64,000 bases of DNA from Flavobacterium sp. (GCF_017744675.1 NZ_JAGIAV010000006.1:372001-436000), one strand, 5' to 3'. Positions 1-9,655 are shown, counted from the first letter of the stretch. A program made the numbers and translations. The notes: generated by a model from the sequence alone, not told the origin.

Positions 1-1670
1 CGCTGCCATTATACAAAAACCTTTATACAGAAAGCAAATATACGGGAGAGTCTTTAACGACTTATACACCAGGCGGGCCTTGGGGTGAAACGCACAAACA
101 ATTGAGCGCTTTGAAATCAATTCATATTGAAAACGTTCACATTTTGGCCAACTTAGAGCCTTTTAGATATGGTTCTCCAGATTTTATTCAGAAAACGGTA
201 AAAGCAATGCACAGCGTGCACGGAGCAAATGCATTACATTTATATCCGCAAGCTTCTTACTGGGATTGGCCGTATTCTTCGGATAAAACAAAATCAGGCG
301 AACGTTTGTTAGAAATGGATCGCGATTGGATTTGGTACAAAGCTTGGGCAAGATATGCTTGGGACAGTAAAAGAGACCGAAATGAAGAAGTAAAATATTG
401 GGATAAAGATTTAGCAACGAAATTTGGAACGACCCAAGAAGCAGCCAATAATATTTTAAAAGCGTATGAAGAAACAGGAGAAATTGCTCCAAAAACGTTA
501 AGACGTTTCGGAATCACAGAAGGAAACAGACAGACTTTATTGTTAGGAATGTTTGAAAGCCAATTGGTGAATCCGTCAAAATGGAGAGTGTATCCAGGTT
601 TCCACGAATCTTGCGGGCCAGCAGGCGAATTGCTTTTAGAATATGCTAAAAAAGAATGGAACAAAGAACCACATTCTGGCGAACTTCCAACGCAGATTAT
701 TGCTGAAATTACAGAACACGGAAGATTGGCTGTCGAAGCCATCGACAAAGCGGAACCAAGCGTAACGAAAGAAAAAGAAGAATTTGCGCGTCTTAAAAAT
801 GACATGCATGCGTACAAAGCTTTTGCCGATTTCTTTTCAGAAAAAGTAAAAGCAGCGTTGTTGGTTTTAAGATACAGCTATTCAAATGATATTGCCGATT
901 TAGACAAAGCAACTCCTCATTTAGAAAAAAGTTTAGAATATTACGAATTATTGGTGAAGCTAACGAAAGATACCTATTACTATGCCAACAGTATGCAGAC
1001 AGCACAACGTAGAATTCCGATTGGAGGAGACGACGGGAACAACAAAACTTGGGCTGAATTATTACCGCATTACGAACGTGAATTGGCTAACTTCAAAAGA
1101 AACCTAGAAAAACTAAAATCTTCAAAAGATGGAAAAGTAGAAAGCAAAGAAGGAAAACCTTGGAAAACGGCAGAAGTAACTTTTATCGATGAAAAACCGG
1201 GAAGTTATTTGGTGAAAACAGGAACAAAAGTGTACGGAACAGATATTTCTGAATTGACAAAAATAGCTCCAGAACTTCAAAACTTAAGGGGATATTCGTT
1301 TGTAGAAAACGATCAAAATGAAAAAGGAACACACTTGAAGTTTAGAAATACAAAAGCGGTTAAATTAGTAGTTGGGTATTTCAATTCAGATCAAAAGAGA
1401 TTTTTATTGCCTCCTAGTTTAGAAACCGATGCAGCAGGAAATGCTCACGGTCAAGCCGAAGTGATTCTGGCAAGTGCGATTAATTTAAAAGATTTGCCTC
1501 GTGTAAACATTCACACCTATACTTTCCAACCAGGTGAAAATAAATTAGATTTAGGAAAAGGAAAAGTATTGATTTTAGGTTTTATAGATGCAGACCAGAA
1601 CATTACACCGCGTGATGTTGGATATATTGATGCAGGAGAGAAAGCAGCAGTGGATTGGTTGTTTTATTAA
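1..1670 (+). CDS. Glycosidase-like protein, 5'-truncated by window edge
   Basis: The frame is open from base 3 to a TAA at 1668-1670 (555 codons), so the gene starts before the window; the TTG at 102 is not a convincing start. I do not recognise the family with certainty. The N-terminal part has motifs typical of the end of a TIM-barrel glycosidase (LHLYPQASYWDWPYSSDK near codon 80, then DRDWIWYKAWARYAW). A long helical region follows, and a beta-rich C-terminus of about 170 residues. This layout recalls alpha-glucuronidase-type or hexosaminidase-like enzymes, but no catalytic residue can be assigned here. It lies upstream of two GH2 genes at the edge of the glycan locus, which supports a carbohydrate role. 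That it is a glycosidase is inference from layout and context. Confidence 0.6.
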   Translation, partial: LPLYKNLYTESKYTGESLTTYTPGGPWGETHKQLSALKSIHIENVHILANLEPFRYGSPDFIQKTVKAMHSVHGANALHLYPQASYWDWPYSSDKTKSGERLLEMDRDWIWYKAWARYAWDSKRDRNEEVKYWDKDLATKFGTTQEAANNILKAYEETGEIAPKTLRRFGITEGNRQTLLLGMFESQLVNPSKWRVYPGFHESCGPAGELLLEYAKKEWNKEPHSGELPTQIIAEITEHGRLAVEAIDKAEPSVTKEKEEFARLKNDMHAYKAFADFFSEKVKAALLVLRYSYSNDIADLDKATPHLEKSLEYYELLVKLTKDTYYYANSMQTAQRRIPIGGDDGNNKTWAELLPHYERELANFKRNLEKLKSSKDGKVESKEGKPWKTAEVTFIDEKPGSYLVKTGTKVYGTDISELTKIAPELQNLRGYSFVENDQNEKGTHLKFRNTKAVKLVVGYFNSDQKRFLLPPSLETDAAGNAHGQAEVILASAINLKDLPRVNIHTYTFQPGENKLDLGKGKVLILGFIDADQNITPRDVGYIDAGEKAAVDWLFY

Positions 1671-1682
1671 TCTACGTTCCTG

Positions 1683-1872
1683 CAAGGTTTTCAAAACCTT
1701 GTAGGTATAAATAAAGTTTAGAATTAAAAGAATAATTTGGGCGTGTCCCTCCGGGTCGGGCTTTCGGCTATATCTTTTATTCCGCTCCGCTACATAAAAG
1801 GATACCGCCTCAATCCCTCACGCAATTCAACATAAAGTTAAACCTGACGGGTTTTCAAAACCCGTCAGGTTT
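1683..1872. repeat. Two intergenic palindromes sharing a GGTTTTCAAAACC core, plus another dispersed-type segment
   Basis: CAAGGTTTT-C-AAAACCTTG (1683-1701) and a 16-bp perfect stem AAACCTGACGGGTTTT with its complement (1840-1872) share the same core. Neither is followed by a clear T-run, so they look like members of a palindromic intergenic repeat family, although the first may help end the upstream gene. The sequence between them (about 1739-1830, containing GTGTCCCTCCGGGTCGGGC) looks like a separate intergenic repeat type. Confidence 0.7.
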
Positions 1873-1894
1873 GCTCAAAGAATAAACACAATCT

Positions 1895-2047
1895 TGTCAT
1901 CCCGAGGAACGAGGGATCTTCACAAGAAACTCTACATAGTTTGTCATTTCGACCGAAGGGAGAAATCACACAAGAATTTCCGTTCAGAAATTCACCAACC
2001 TTTGTCGAGCTTCTTGTGTGATTTCTCCCTTCGGTCGAAATGACAAA
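1895..2047. repeat. GTCATTTCGA-type inverted repeat
   Basis: GTCATTTCGACCGAAGGGAG (from 1943) is repeated as its reverse complement ending at 2047. The outer arms run about 40 bp (1940-1980 and 2009-2047), enclosing a spacer with a CAACCTTTGTCGAG motif. A diverged unit, GTCATCCCGAGGAACGAGG, precedes it at 1897. Related copies occur at 23521-23603, 51931-52036 and 61198-61285. This is an intergenic, non-coding repeat with no transposase. It could fold into a very long hairpin if transcribed. Confidence 0.85.
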
Positions 2048-2067
2048 AATGGGTAAAATAAAAACTT

Positions 2068-2094
2068 AAATTACCTTATATAACTTATATGGTT
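2068..2094. repeat. Half copy of the ACTTATATGGTT repeat
   Basis: The sequence CTTATATAACTTATATGGTT here matches the right arm of the inverted repeats at 5639-5773 and 8196-8336. The ATG at 2089 lies inside this repeat (acttATATGgtt), which argues against it being the start codon of the GH2 gene that follows. Confidence 0.6.
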
Positions 2095-2103
2095 TTTAAA
2101 AAT

Positions 2104-5100
2104 ATGAACAGAATAGTTTTTTTTATTTTTTGTTTTTTCACAAGTTTTTGCTCTGTTTGGAGTCAGGGCAAAAGTTCAGTTCGCAAAGAAATTTCGCTGA
2201 ATTCATCTTGGGAGACCGTAATGTTGGATAATCTTCCGCTGAAAGAAGAAGATTTTGTAGAAAATCCAAAAACTGATTCCAATTGGCAAAAGGTTAGTGT
2301 GCCTCACAATTGGGATCAGTATTATGATTTCAGAAGAACAAAACATGGAAATTTACACGGTATTGCATGGTATAAAAAAACATTAAAACTCGATAAGACT
2401 ACCGCTGGAAAAAGGCTCTTTTTATTTTTTGAAGGCGTTAGTTCTTACGCGACAGTTTGGGTAAACGGAAAAAAAGTGGGCGAACACAAAGGTGGACGAA
2501 CCACTTTTACGCTTGATATTACCAAAGCAGTTTCTTTAGAAAAAGAAAACCAAATTTTGGTAAAAGCATCGCATCCTTCTTTTATTGCCGATCTTCCTTG
2601 GGTTTGCGGAGGATGTTCTGGCGAATGGGGATTCTCAGAAGGTTCTCAGCCAATGGGAATTTTTAGACCTGTTTCTTTAATCGTTACAAACGATGTTAGA
2701 ATCGAACCTTTTGGCGTTCATATCTGGAATGACAAATCGGTTTCCAAACAAAAAGCGATTTTACTGACTACGACAGAAATAAAAAACTACGGAACTTTAG
2801 ATCGAAATCTAACCATTGAAAATGTTCTTTTTGATGCTTCTGGAAAGAAAGTTTCAAGCTCAAAAAGTACCGTTAAAAATGCGTCAGGCGAAATAAAATC
2901 TATTGCTCAGACTTTGCCCGAAATTCAAAATCCGAAATTGTGGTCGCCGTCTAATCCGTATTTGTATACATTGGTTACTTCTGTTTCTGAGAATGGAAAA
3001 ATAATCGATCAATTAACAACGCCTTACGGAATTCGTTGGGTAAGCTGGCCAGTAAGCCGTGACGGAAAAGACAATCGTTTTTTTATTAATGATGAACCCG
3101 TTTTTATAAACGGTGTCTGTGAATACGAACATCAAATTGGAAATAGCCATGCTTTTTCAAACGAGCAAATTCATGCCCGAATCGAGCAGATTAAAGCAGG
3201 CGGATTTAATGCTTTTAGAGAAGCGCACCAGCCTCATAATTTATTGTATCAAAAAGAATTAGACGAAAACGGAATCTTATTTTGGAGTCAGTTTTCTGCA
3301 CATATTTGGTACGATACGCCAGAATTTAAAGAAAATTTCAAAATCTTATTGCGAGAATGGGTTAAAGAACGCAGAAACAGTCCGTCAGTTGTAATGTGGG
3401 GCCTGCAGAACGAAAGTACAATTCCAGCAGCATTTGCGGAAGAATGCACGCAGATTATCCGTGAAATGGATCCGTTATCGGCTTCACAAAGAATCGTGAC
3501 AACTTGTAATGGTGGAGAAGGAACAGATTGGAATGTCGTTCAAAACTGGTCAGGAACGTACGGCGGAGATCCGTTAAAATATCATTTGGAAATGACGACT
3601 CAGTTGTTAAACGGAGAATACGGCGCATGGCGTTCTGCCGATTTGCATACAGAAGGCGAATTCGATCAAAAAGGAATTTTAAGCGAAAACCGTTTTTCTC
3701 AGTTAATGGAAATTAAAGTTAGAGAAGCTGAATCAGTTCGAGATAAAATTGCAGGGCAATTCAACTGGCTTTTTGCTTCGCACGAAAATCCGGGACGTGT
3801 TCAAAACGGAGAAGGATTTAGGGATATTGACAAAGTCGGGCCCGTAAATTACAAAGGACTTTTCACGATTTGGGGCGAACCTTTAGATGCATATTACATG
3901 TACCGCGCTAATTATGTTTCCAACAAAACCAATCCGATGGTGTATATCGTTTCGCATACATGGCTAAATCGTTGGGAAAAAGCGGGAATCAAAAACGGAA
4001 TCGATATTTACTCGAATTGTGATGAGGTAGAATTGTTTAATAATGTGAATAAAGTTTCACTTGGAAAACTAAAAAATCCCGGAATCGGAAAGCATTTTCA
4101 GTTTAACAATGTCAATATTCAGTACAATGTTTTATACGCTGTTGGATATGTAAACGGAAAAGCGGTTGCCAAAGATTATATTGTTTTGAATAATCTTCCG
4201 AAAGCGCCAAATTTAGATTTTTTAACTCCTGATAAAACGAATATTTTAAAAGCAAAAAGTGGTTTAAATTATATTTACAGAGTAAATTGTGGTGGTTCTG
4301 AATATACAGATAGTAACGGGAATACTTGGTTCACAGACACGCACAAAAGCGGACAAAATACTTGGGGATCATTATCTTGGACCGATAATTTCGAAAAATT
4401 GCCAGACTTTTTTGCAAGCCAAAGAAGCAGTTTTGATCCTGTTAACGGTACAAAAGATCCAGAATTATTCCAGAATTTTAGATACGGAGTTGATAAATTG
4501 CGTTATGAGTTTCCGGCACCAGACGGAGAATATGTAATCGAATTGTATTTCTCAGAACCATGGTACGGAACTGGTGGCGGATTAGACTGCAAAGGTTGGC
4601 GATTATTTGATGTTGCAATTAATGATACTATAGTTTTAAAAAATTTCGATATTTGGGCAGAAGTTGGACATGATAAAGCTTTAAAAAAGACTTTTAAAGT
4701 AAAAAGCACTGGCGGAAAAATTAAAATTTCATTTCCAAATGTAAAAGCGGGGCAAGCCATAATTTCAGCAATTGCAATCGGAACAAAAGATTATCATGCA
4801 AGACCAGCTAGTGAATCTTCTAAAAATATTGAAAATCTGTTTTTAAGCCATTATGATAAATCAATAAATAGAGTTGCTTCGTGGCTGGATCTTAATTCTA
4901 AACAGTATTCAAATTCTGAGGTTGTTTTTACCGAATTGCCTTCTGAAATATTTGGTGCAGATTATTTACAATTTTCTACCGATTCTAAAGTTTCAGGTTC
5001 GTTTACAGCAAAAGAAGAATCCACAGGTTATGTTTTAGTTGATGATAAAATAAAGTCATTAAAAGGGCTTTCAGATTATAAAAAGATAGAAGAAAAAGCG

Positions 5101-5628
5101 AAAAACAGCAACGGAATTTCTTTTGATGTTTTCACTAAAAAAGTAAAGAAAGGCGAGAAGGTTCTTTTTGATAATGGGGAGACAATTTCAACAATTGTAG
5201 TTGTTCCAACGTATGATATGGGCGAAAAAGACGATTCAAGGCCCGTTGTAATTATTGAAGCCGAAAAAACAAAAACAACAGGAACAGGAATTGAAAAAGG
5301 AAATTTCAAAAAAGCTGATTATGTTGAGTTCACAAAGAAAACCAATAATAGTATTGAGTTTGAGGTAAAACCTGGCGTTGCAGGAATTTATTTAATGCGT
5401 TTCCGTTTTATAAACCGAAATGAAACACCAATGAAAGTAAAATTCAAAATGGAAGATGCATATGGAATTTTAATGCGAAACGACACTATTGAATTTTTTC
5501 CTTCACCAGAAAAATGGAAAATTTTAAACACGACATCGGGAGGTTATATCAACGCAGGAACGTATAAAATAACTTTGGAAGGAGATGATTTGAAAGGGTT
5601 GCTGTTGGATAATTTTGAATTTCAGTAA
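2104..5628 (+). CDS. GH2 glycoside hydrolase with malectin domain and C-terminal carbohydrate-binding-like domain
   Basis: A 1174-residue exported protein with signal peptide MNRIVFFIFCFFTSFCSVWSQ. The GH2 sugar-binding (about 25-190), Ig-like (195-305) and TIM-barrel (310-600) domains come first. WGLQNES carries the acid/base E437 and LNGEYGAW the nucleophile E505, so the retaining machinery is intact. A malectin domain (about 720-900, starting YRVNCGG) and a CBM6/35-like domain (about 1048-1174) follow. Families with this layout are beta-galactosidases, beta-glucuronidases or beta-mannosidases; the exact sugar cannot be read. An in-frame ATG 15 bases upstream (2089) lies in a repeat also found before the next GH2 gene, so 2104 is preferred. 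At about 1170 residues it is long for GH2 because of the added domains. Confidence 0.9.
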   Translation: MNRIVFFIFCFFTSFCSVWSQGKSSVRKEISLNSSWETVMLDNLPLKEEDFVENPKTDSNWQKVSVPHNWDQYYDFRRTKHGNLHGIAWYKKTLKLDKTTAGKRLFLFFEGVSSYATVWVNGKKVGEHKGGRTTFTLDITKAVSLEKENQILVKASHPSFIADLPWVCGGCSGEWGFSEGSQPMGIFRPVSLIVTNDVRIEPFGVHIWNDKSVSKQKAILLTTTEIKNYGTLDRNLTIENVLFDASGKKVSSSKSTVKNASGEIKSIAQTLPEIQNPKLWSPSNPYLYTLVTSVSENGKIIDQLTTPYGIRWVSWPVSRDGKDNRFFINDEPVFINGVCEYEHQIGNSHAFSNEQIHARIEQIKAGGFNAFREAHQPHNLLYQKELDENGILFWSQFSAHIWYDTPEFKENFKILLREWVKERRNSPSVVMWGLQNESTIPAAFAEECTQIIREMDPLSASQRIVTTCNGGEGTDWNVVQNWSGTYGGDPLKYHLEMTTQLLNGEYGAWRSADLHTEGEFDQKGILSENRFSQLMEIKVREAESVRDKIAGQFNWLFASHENPGRVQNGEGFRDIDKVGPVNYKGLFTIWGEPLDAYYMYRANYVSNKTNPMVYIVSHTWLNRWEKAGIKNGIDIYSNCDEVELFNNVNKVSLGKLKNPGIGKHFQFNNVNIQYNVLYAVGYVNGKAVAKDYIVLNNLPKAPNLDFLTPDKTNILKAKSGLNYIYRVNCGGSEYTDSNGNTWFTDTHKSGQNTWGSLSWTDNFEKLPDFFASQRSSFDPVNGTKDPELFQNFRYGVDKLRYEFPAPDGEYVIELYFSEPWYGTGGGLDCKGWRLFDVAINDTIVLKNFDIWAEVGHDKALKKTFKVKSTGGKIKISFPNVKAGQAIISAIAIGTKDYHARPASESSKNIENLFLSHYDKSINRVASWLDLNSKQYSNSEVVFTELPSEIFGADYLQFSTDSKVSGSFTAKEESTGYVLVDDKIKSLKGLSDYKKIEEKAKNSNGISFDVFTKKVKKGEKVLFDNGETISTIVVVPTYDMGEKDDSRPVVIIEAEKTKTTGTGIEKGNFKKADYVEFTKKTNNSIEFEVKPGVAGIYLMRFRFINRNETPMKVKFKMEDAYGILMRNDTIEFFPSPEKWKILNTTSGGYINAGTYKITLEGDDLKGLLLDNFEFQ

Positions 5629-5638
5629 ATAAAAATAA

Positions 5639-5773
5639 TCTCGCAAAGACGCAGAGTCGCTAAGAAAATTAAACCATATAAGTGATATAAGTTCAATTAA
5701 GCCAAACTTAAATTTTCTTATATCACTTATATGGTTAAGAAAAAAAACTTTGCGACTCTGCGAATTTGCGAGA
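5639..5773. repeat. Long inverted repeat (CGCAAAG ... CATATAAG type), copy 1
   Basis: The left arm starts TCTCGCAAAGACGCAGAGTC and continues to AACCATATAAGTGATATAAG. The right arm is its imperfect reverse complement and ends TTGCGAGA at 5773. The arms are about 50 bp with a short AT-rich centre. It fills the whole gap between the two GH2 genes. A second copy is at 8196-8336. Confidence 0.9.
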
Positions 5774-5787
5774 GAAAAAATAAAAGT

Positions 5788-8187
5788 ATGCTTAAAAAAA
5801 TTACACTTGCATTATTGTTTTCGGCATCAATTTTTGCACAAAAACAAGCTAGAATTGTCGAAGACTTCAACAAAAACTGGAACTTCAAATTAGGAGATTA
5901 TCCGGAAGCAATAAATGCGAATTTTAATGTGTCAGATTGGAGAACGCTTCAATTGCCGCACGATTGGAGTATCGAAGGCGCTTTTGATAAAGAGGCTAAA
6001 ACCAAACAAGCGCAAGGATTTTTACCTGCAGGTAAAGGTTGGTATCGCAAAGTTTTTACAATTCCTGCCAGTTGGAAAAGCAAAACAATTTCGGTTGAAT
6101 TTGATGGTGTTTTTAAGAATAGCGAAGTATTTTTAAATGGTAAATCATTAGGAGTCCGCCCAAATGGTTATATCTCTTTTGGATATGATTTGTCTCCTTA
6201 TTTAAATTATGGACAGGCCAATATTATTGCAGTAAAGGTTGATAATGATGCTCAACCCAATTCAAGATGGTATACGGGTTCTGGAATTTATAGAAATGTG
6301 AGATTGGTGGCAAGTGAAAAATTGCATGTTGGAAAGTGGGGAACTTTTGTCACGACACCTGAAGTTTCAACAAAGAAATCGCAAGTGCATTTAGAAGTTA
6401 CAATCAATAATGACAATGATAGCGCTAGAGAATTTACATTGGTGACTTCGATTGTAGATGCTAAGAATAAGGAAGTAGCGAATAAGACTTCTACAGAAAA
6501 AATCGGTGCTAAAACTTTTGAAACTAAAGTGCATAATCTCGATGTTCTAAAACCGCAATTATGGAATACTGAAAATCCGTATTTGTATAAAGTAATTACT
6601 AAAATCTACGAGAAATCGGTACTAGTTGATAATTATGAAACTCCACTTGGATTCAGATATTTCAGTTTCGATTCTGAAAAAGGATTTTCGTTAAACGGAG
6701 TTCCAACAAAAATTTACGGAGTTTGTCTGCATCACGATAATGGCGCTTTGGGAGCTGTAGAAAACATTCATGCCGTTAGAAGAAAACTGACTTTGATGAA
6801 AGAAATGGGCGCAAATGCGATTAGAATGTCTCATAATCCGCATTCTTTAGAAATGATGCAATTGTGCGACGAAATGGGATTCATCATTCAGGACGAAGCT
6901 TTTGACGTTTGGAAAAAGAAAAAAGTAACCAACGATTACCACAAAGATTGGGATGCGTGGCACAAACAAGATTTAAAAGATTTTATCAAAAGAGACCGCA
7001 ATCATCCATCGGTAATGATGTGGAGTATTGGTAACGAAATAAGAGAACAGTTTGATAGTACAGGAATTGCCATTACTAGAGAATTGGCTAAAATTGTAAA
7101 ATCTTTAGATATAACACGTCCTGTAACTTCTGCTTTAACTGAAAATGTTATAGAGAAAAACTTCATTTATCAATCAGGAGCTTTGGATCTTTTGGGATTC
7201 AATTACAAACACGAAGATTATAAAGATTTCCCAACGAAATTTAAAGGACAGAAAATATTGGCTTCAGAAAGTGTTTCGGCTTTAGAAACGCGTGGACATT
7301 ACGATCAATCGGATGTTATTAAAGCTTGGCCAACCAAACACGGAGCTCCATTTGATGGCAATGCAGATTGGACGGTTTCGGCTTACGATCAGGTGAAATC
7401 GTATTGGGGCGCAACGCACGAAGAGAACTGGAAAACCATCAAAAGTCAGGACTTCATGGCGGGAACTTTTATCTGGACAGGATTTGATTATATCGGAGAA
7501 CCAGATCCGTATCCGTTTCCTGCGAGAAGTTCGTATTTCGGAATTGTGGATCTAGCCGGACTTCCAAAAGATGTGTATTATATGTACCAAAGCGAATGGT
7601 CGAATAAAACAGTTCTTCATATTTTACCGCATTGGAACTGGAAAAAAGATCAAGAAATCAACGTTTGGACGTATTACAACAATGCCGATGAAGTAGAATT
7701 ATTCTTAAATGGAAAATCTCTTGGTAAAAAATCGAAACAAAATGATGATCTGCATATTTCGTGGAAAGTGAAGTTTGAACCAGGAACCTTAAAAGCGGTT
7801 TCAAGAAAGAATGGAAAAGTAGTTTTAGAAAAAGAAATTCACACTGCAGGAGAAGCTTCTAAATTGGATTTAAAAGCAGATAAAACAGAAATAAAAAACG
7901 ACACTTACGATTTGGTTTATGTAACAATTTCGATGCTGGATAAAGACGGAAACCTAGTTCCAAACGCAATGGATTTAATTAATTTTGAAGTGACTGGTGG
8001 AGGAAAATTAGTTGGAGTTGATAATGGTTATCAAGCCAATTTGGAGTCTTTTAAAGCGAATTCTTGCAAGCTTTTTAACGGAAAATGTGTTGCAATTATT
8101 CAATCAAACGGAAAGAGAGAAAAGATTCAGTTCAAGGCGACAACTGGAAATTTAGAAGCTTCTGTTATTGAAGTAAAAGTAGATTAG
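5788..8187 (+). CDS. GH2 beta-galactosidase-like enzyme
   Basis: A 799-residue exported enzyme; signal peptide MLKKITLALLFSASIFAQ. The GH2 jelly-roll (about 20-185), Ig-like (190-285) and TIM barrel (290-590) are complete. The acid/base E417 is in WSIGNE and the nucleophile E494 in ASES. The C-terminal third holds a DUF4982-like module (about 610-690) and a last beta-sandwich with VGVDNG, the usual layout of Bacteroidota GH2 beta-galactosidases of about 800 residues. The frame extends upstream to an ATG at 5731, but that ATG and the next 14 codons lie inside the inverted repeat, so 5788 is taken. In this locus it could remove terminal galactose; beta-mannosidase or other GH2 activity is not excluded. 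Confidence 0.9.
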   Translation: MLKKITLALLFSASIFAQKQARIVEDFNKNWNFKLGDYPEAINANFNVSDWRTLQLPHDWSIEGAFDKEAKTKQAQGFLPAGKGWYRKVFTIPASWKSKTISVEFDGVFKNSEVFLNGKSLGVRPNGYISFGYDLSPYLNYGQANIIAVKVDNDAQPNSRWYTGSGIYRNVRLVASEKLHVGKWGTFVTTPEVSTKKSQVHLEVTINNDNDSAREFTLVTSIVDAKNKEVANKTSTEKIGAKTFETKVHNLDVLKPQLWNTENPYLYKVITKIYEKSVLVDNYETPLGFRYFSFDSEKGFSLNGVPTKIYGVCLHHDNGALGAVENIHAVRRKLTLMKEMGANAIRMSHNPHSLEMMQLCDEMGFIIQDEAFDVWKKKKVTNDYHKDWDAWHKQDLKDFIKRDRNHPSVMMWSIGNEIREQFDSTGIAITRELAKIVKSLDITRPVTSALTENVIEKNFIYQSGALDLLGFNYKHEDYKDFPTKFKGQKILASESVSALETRGHYDQSDVIKAWPTKHGAPFDGNADWTVSAYDQVKSYWGATHEENWKTIKSQDFMAGTFIWTGFDYIGEPDPYPFPARSSYFGIVDLAGLPKDVYYMYQSEWSNKTVLHILPHWNWKKDQEINVWTYYNNADEVELFLNGKSLGKKSKQNDDLHISWKVKFEPGTLKAVSRKNGKVVLEKEIHTAGEASKLDLKADKTEIKNDTYDLVYVTISMLDKDGNLVPNAMDLINFEVTGGGKLVGVDNGYQANLESFKANSCKLFNGKCVAIIQSNGKREKIQFKATTGNLEASVIEVKVD

Positions 8188-8195
8188 ATTTTTTG

Positions 8196-8336
8196 CTCGC
8201 AAAGTCGCGAAGACGCAAATTTTTTTTAAACCATATAAGTTATTTAAGTAATTTTAAGTTTTTGGCTTAATTAAACTTAAATAACTTATATGGTTTAATT
8301 TTTACAATAAACTTTGCGTCTTAGCGACTTTGCGAG
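8196..8336. repeat. Long inverted repeat (CGCAAAG ... CATATAAG type), copy 2
   Basis: CTCGCAAAGTCGCGAAGACG (8196-8215) pairs with the reverse complement ending TTTGCGAG at 8336. The inner arms are AACCATATAAGTTATTTAAG and CTTAAATAACTTATATGGTT. It has the same structure as 5639-5773 but a different centre, so the arms are kept while the middle drifts. Confidence 0.9.
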
Positions 8337-8364
8337 ATCCTTTATATATTTATAAAAAAACAAA

Positions 8365-8922
8365 ATGACACCAACATTCTTTACAGATCAAAAAGATTTT
8401 AGAAAATGGTTAGAGAAAAACCATCAGAAGGAAAAAGAACTTTTGGTTGGATTTTATAAAGTTACCAGTAAAAAGCCATCGATGAGTTGGCCAGAATCTG
8501 TAGATCAAGCGCTTTGTTTTGGTTGGATTGATGGTGTTCGAAAGTCGATTGACAAGGACAGTTATACAATTCGTTTTACGCCTAGAAAACCTTCCAGTAT
8601 TTGGAGTGCCATTAATATTCAGAAAATGGAAGATTTGACTAAAGCAGGTTTGATGACCGAGGCGGGTTTAAAGGCTTTTAGCTTTAGAACAGAAAATAAG
8701 TCTAAAATCTATTCTCATGAGAAAACACCAGTTCCACTTTTGGAAGCTTACGAAAAGGAATTTAGAAGCAATAAAATAGCTTGGGAGTTTTTTGAGAAAC
8801 AAGCACCATCCTATAAAAAAGTGATGGTTCATTGGATTATGAGTGCCAAACAGGAAAAAACGCAACTGTCAAGACTTGAGAAAACAATTGCCGAAAGCGA
8901 GAAGCAAAAAAGAGTGATGTAG
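8365..8922 (+). CDS. YdeI/OmdA (OmpD-associated) family protein
   Basis: A 185-residue cytoplasmic protein without signal or membrane segments. WLEKNHQKEKELLVGFYK, the conserved FGWIDGVRKSID (residues about 52-63) and the TPRKPSSIWS motif (73-82) mark the YdeI/OmpD-associated family. The basic, helical C-terminus corresponds to the OmdA domain. Members have been linked to bacteriocin protection, but the biochemical role is unknown. It follows the second GH2 gene after a repeat and has no visible link to glycan use, so it is probably part of an insert in the locus together with the next three genes. Confidence 0.8.
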   Translation: MTPTFFTDQKDFRKWLEKNHQKEKELLVGFYKVTSKKPSMSWPESVDQALCFGWIDGVRKSIDKDSYTIRFTPRKPSSIWSAINIQKMEDLTKAGLMTEAGLKAFSFRTENKSKIYSHEKTPVPLLEAYEKEFRSNKIAWEFFEKQAPSYKKVMVHWIMSAKQEKTQLSRLEKTIAESEKQKRVM

Positions 8923-8974
8923 CAAAATCGAATAAAAATGCTTATTTTAGTGATTGACTTATAGTTCATGCACT

Positions 8975-9619
8975 ATGAAAGTAGAAAATACCACTACAAT
9001 AAAAGGGGAGATTTTGCTAGGAATTATTTTTGCCCTAGAATTATATGCTTTGCCTGTTCAATTTTATCTGCTGCTAAAAGGGTCTGAATTTACTTTTTTC
9101 AGTGCTGCAGTACGTTTTTTTAGTTTCTTTACCATTTTGACAAATAGTATCGTTTTCATTTGCGGAGCTATTTTATTCTTTGGAGGAAAATCTAAATTAA
9201 ATTCATTTTTTAGAAAATGTACTACTCTTACTGCCATAACAGTTTATATCCTTATTGTCGGAATCGTTTTTAATTTGCTTCTTCGTTCCATCGTCGATTT
9301 AAAAGGTCATCACCTTATTGTGAGCGAAATATTTCATACCGTTGTCCCAACCTTATTTTTCTTTTATTGGCTATTTTTTGTCAGTCCAGAAAAGATTTCT
9401 TTTAAAGTTATTTTGTTTTGGTTGGTTTATCCGATCATTTATATCATTTATACTTTGTTTCACGGAATATTGACCAATTTTTATCCCTATCCTTTTATTG
9501 ACGTAACTAAACTAGGTTTTAAAACCGCTATTGTAAATGGTGCATTTGTTTTAATCGCTTTTGTGGTTTTGTCAGTTATTTTAATTTCTATTTCTAAAAT
9601 CAGAACCAAGAGAATTTAA
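8975..9619 (+). CDS. Pr6Pr-family integral membrane protein
   Basis: A 214-residue protein with about six hydrophobic segments (roughly 13-33, 43-63, 75-97, 112-132, 142-162, 183-205) and no signal peptide. The RFFSFFTILTNSIVF motif in the second segment is typical of Pr6Pr/FAR-17a/AIG1-like membrane proteins, whose bacterial role is unknown. The frame also reads from a TTG at 8954, but the ATG at 8975 (MKVENTTTIKGEIL) is preferred. It starts 52 bases after the YdeI-like gene. Nothing connects it directly to the surrounding glycan genes. Confidence 0.75.
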   Translation: MKVENTTTIKGEILLGIIFALELYALPVQFYLLLKGSEFTFFSAAVRFFSFFTILTNSIVFICGAILFFGGKSKLNSFFRKCTTLTAITVYILIVGIVFNLLLRSIVDLKGHHLIVSEIFHTVVPTLFFFYWLFFVSPEKISFKVILFWLVYPIIYIIYTLFHGILTNFYPYPFIDVTKLGFKTAIVNGAFVLIAFVVLSVILISISKIRTKRI

Positions 9620-9621
9620 AT

Positions 9622-9655
9622 TCTGTTGTTGGTCAAAACTCTATTTGATAGATTT
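9622..9655 (+). repeat. 34-bp repeat, first copy (TGTTGGTC ... TTTGATAGATTT)
   Basis: It matches 12520-12553 at 30 of 34 bases in the same orientation. The two copies lie just outside the BlaI-M56 gene pair. In both cases a GACC follows downstream that can pair with the internal GGTC. The rest of the 9656-9901 gap is AT-rich and holds nothing I recognise before the operators. Confidence 0.7.

Noticed and set aside
102..104. TTG start for the first gene
   Set aside because: The frame is open upstream to the window edge with sequence that continues the protein, so the gene is truncated, not started here.
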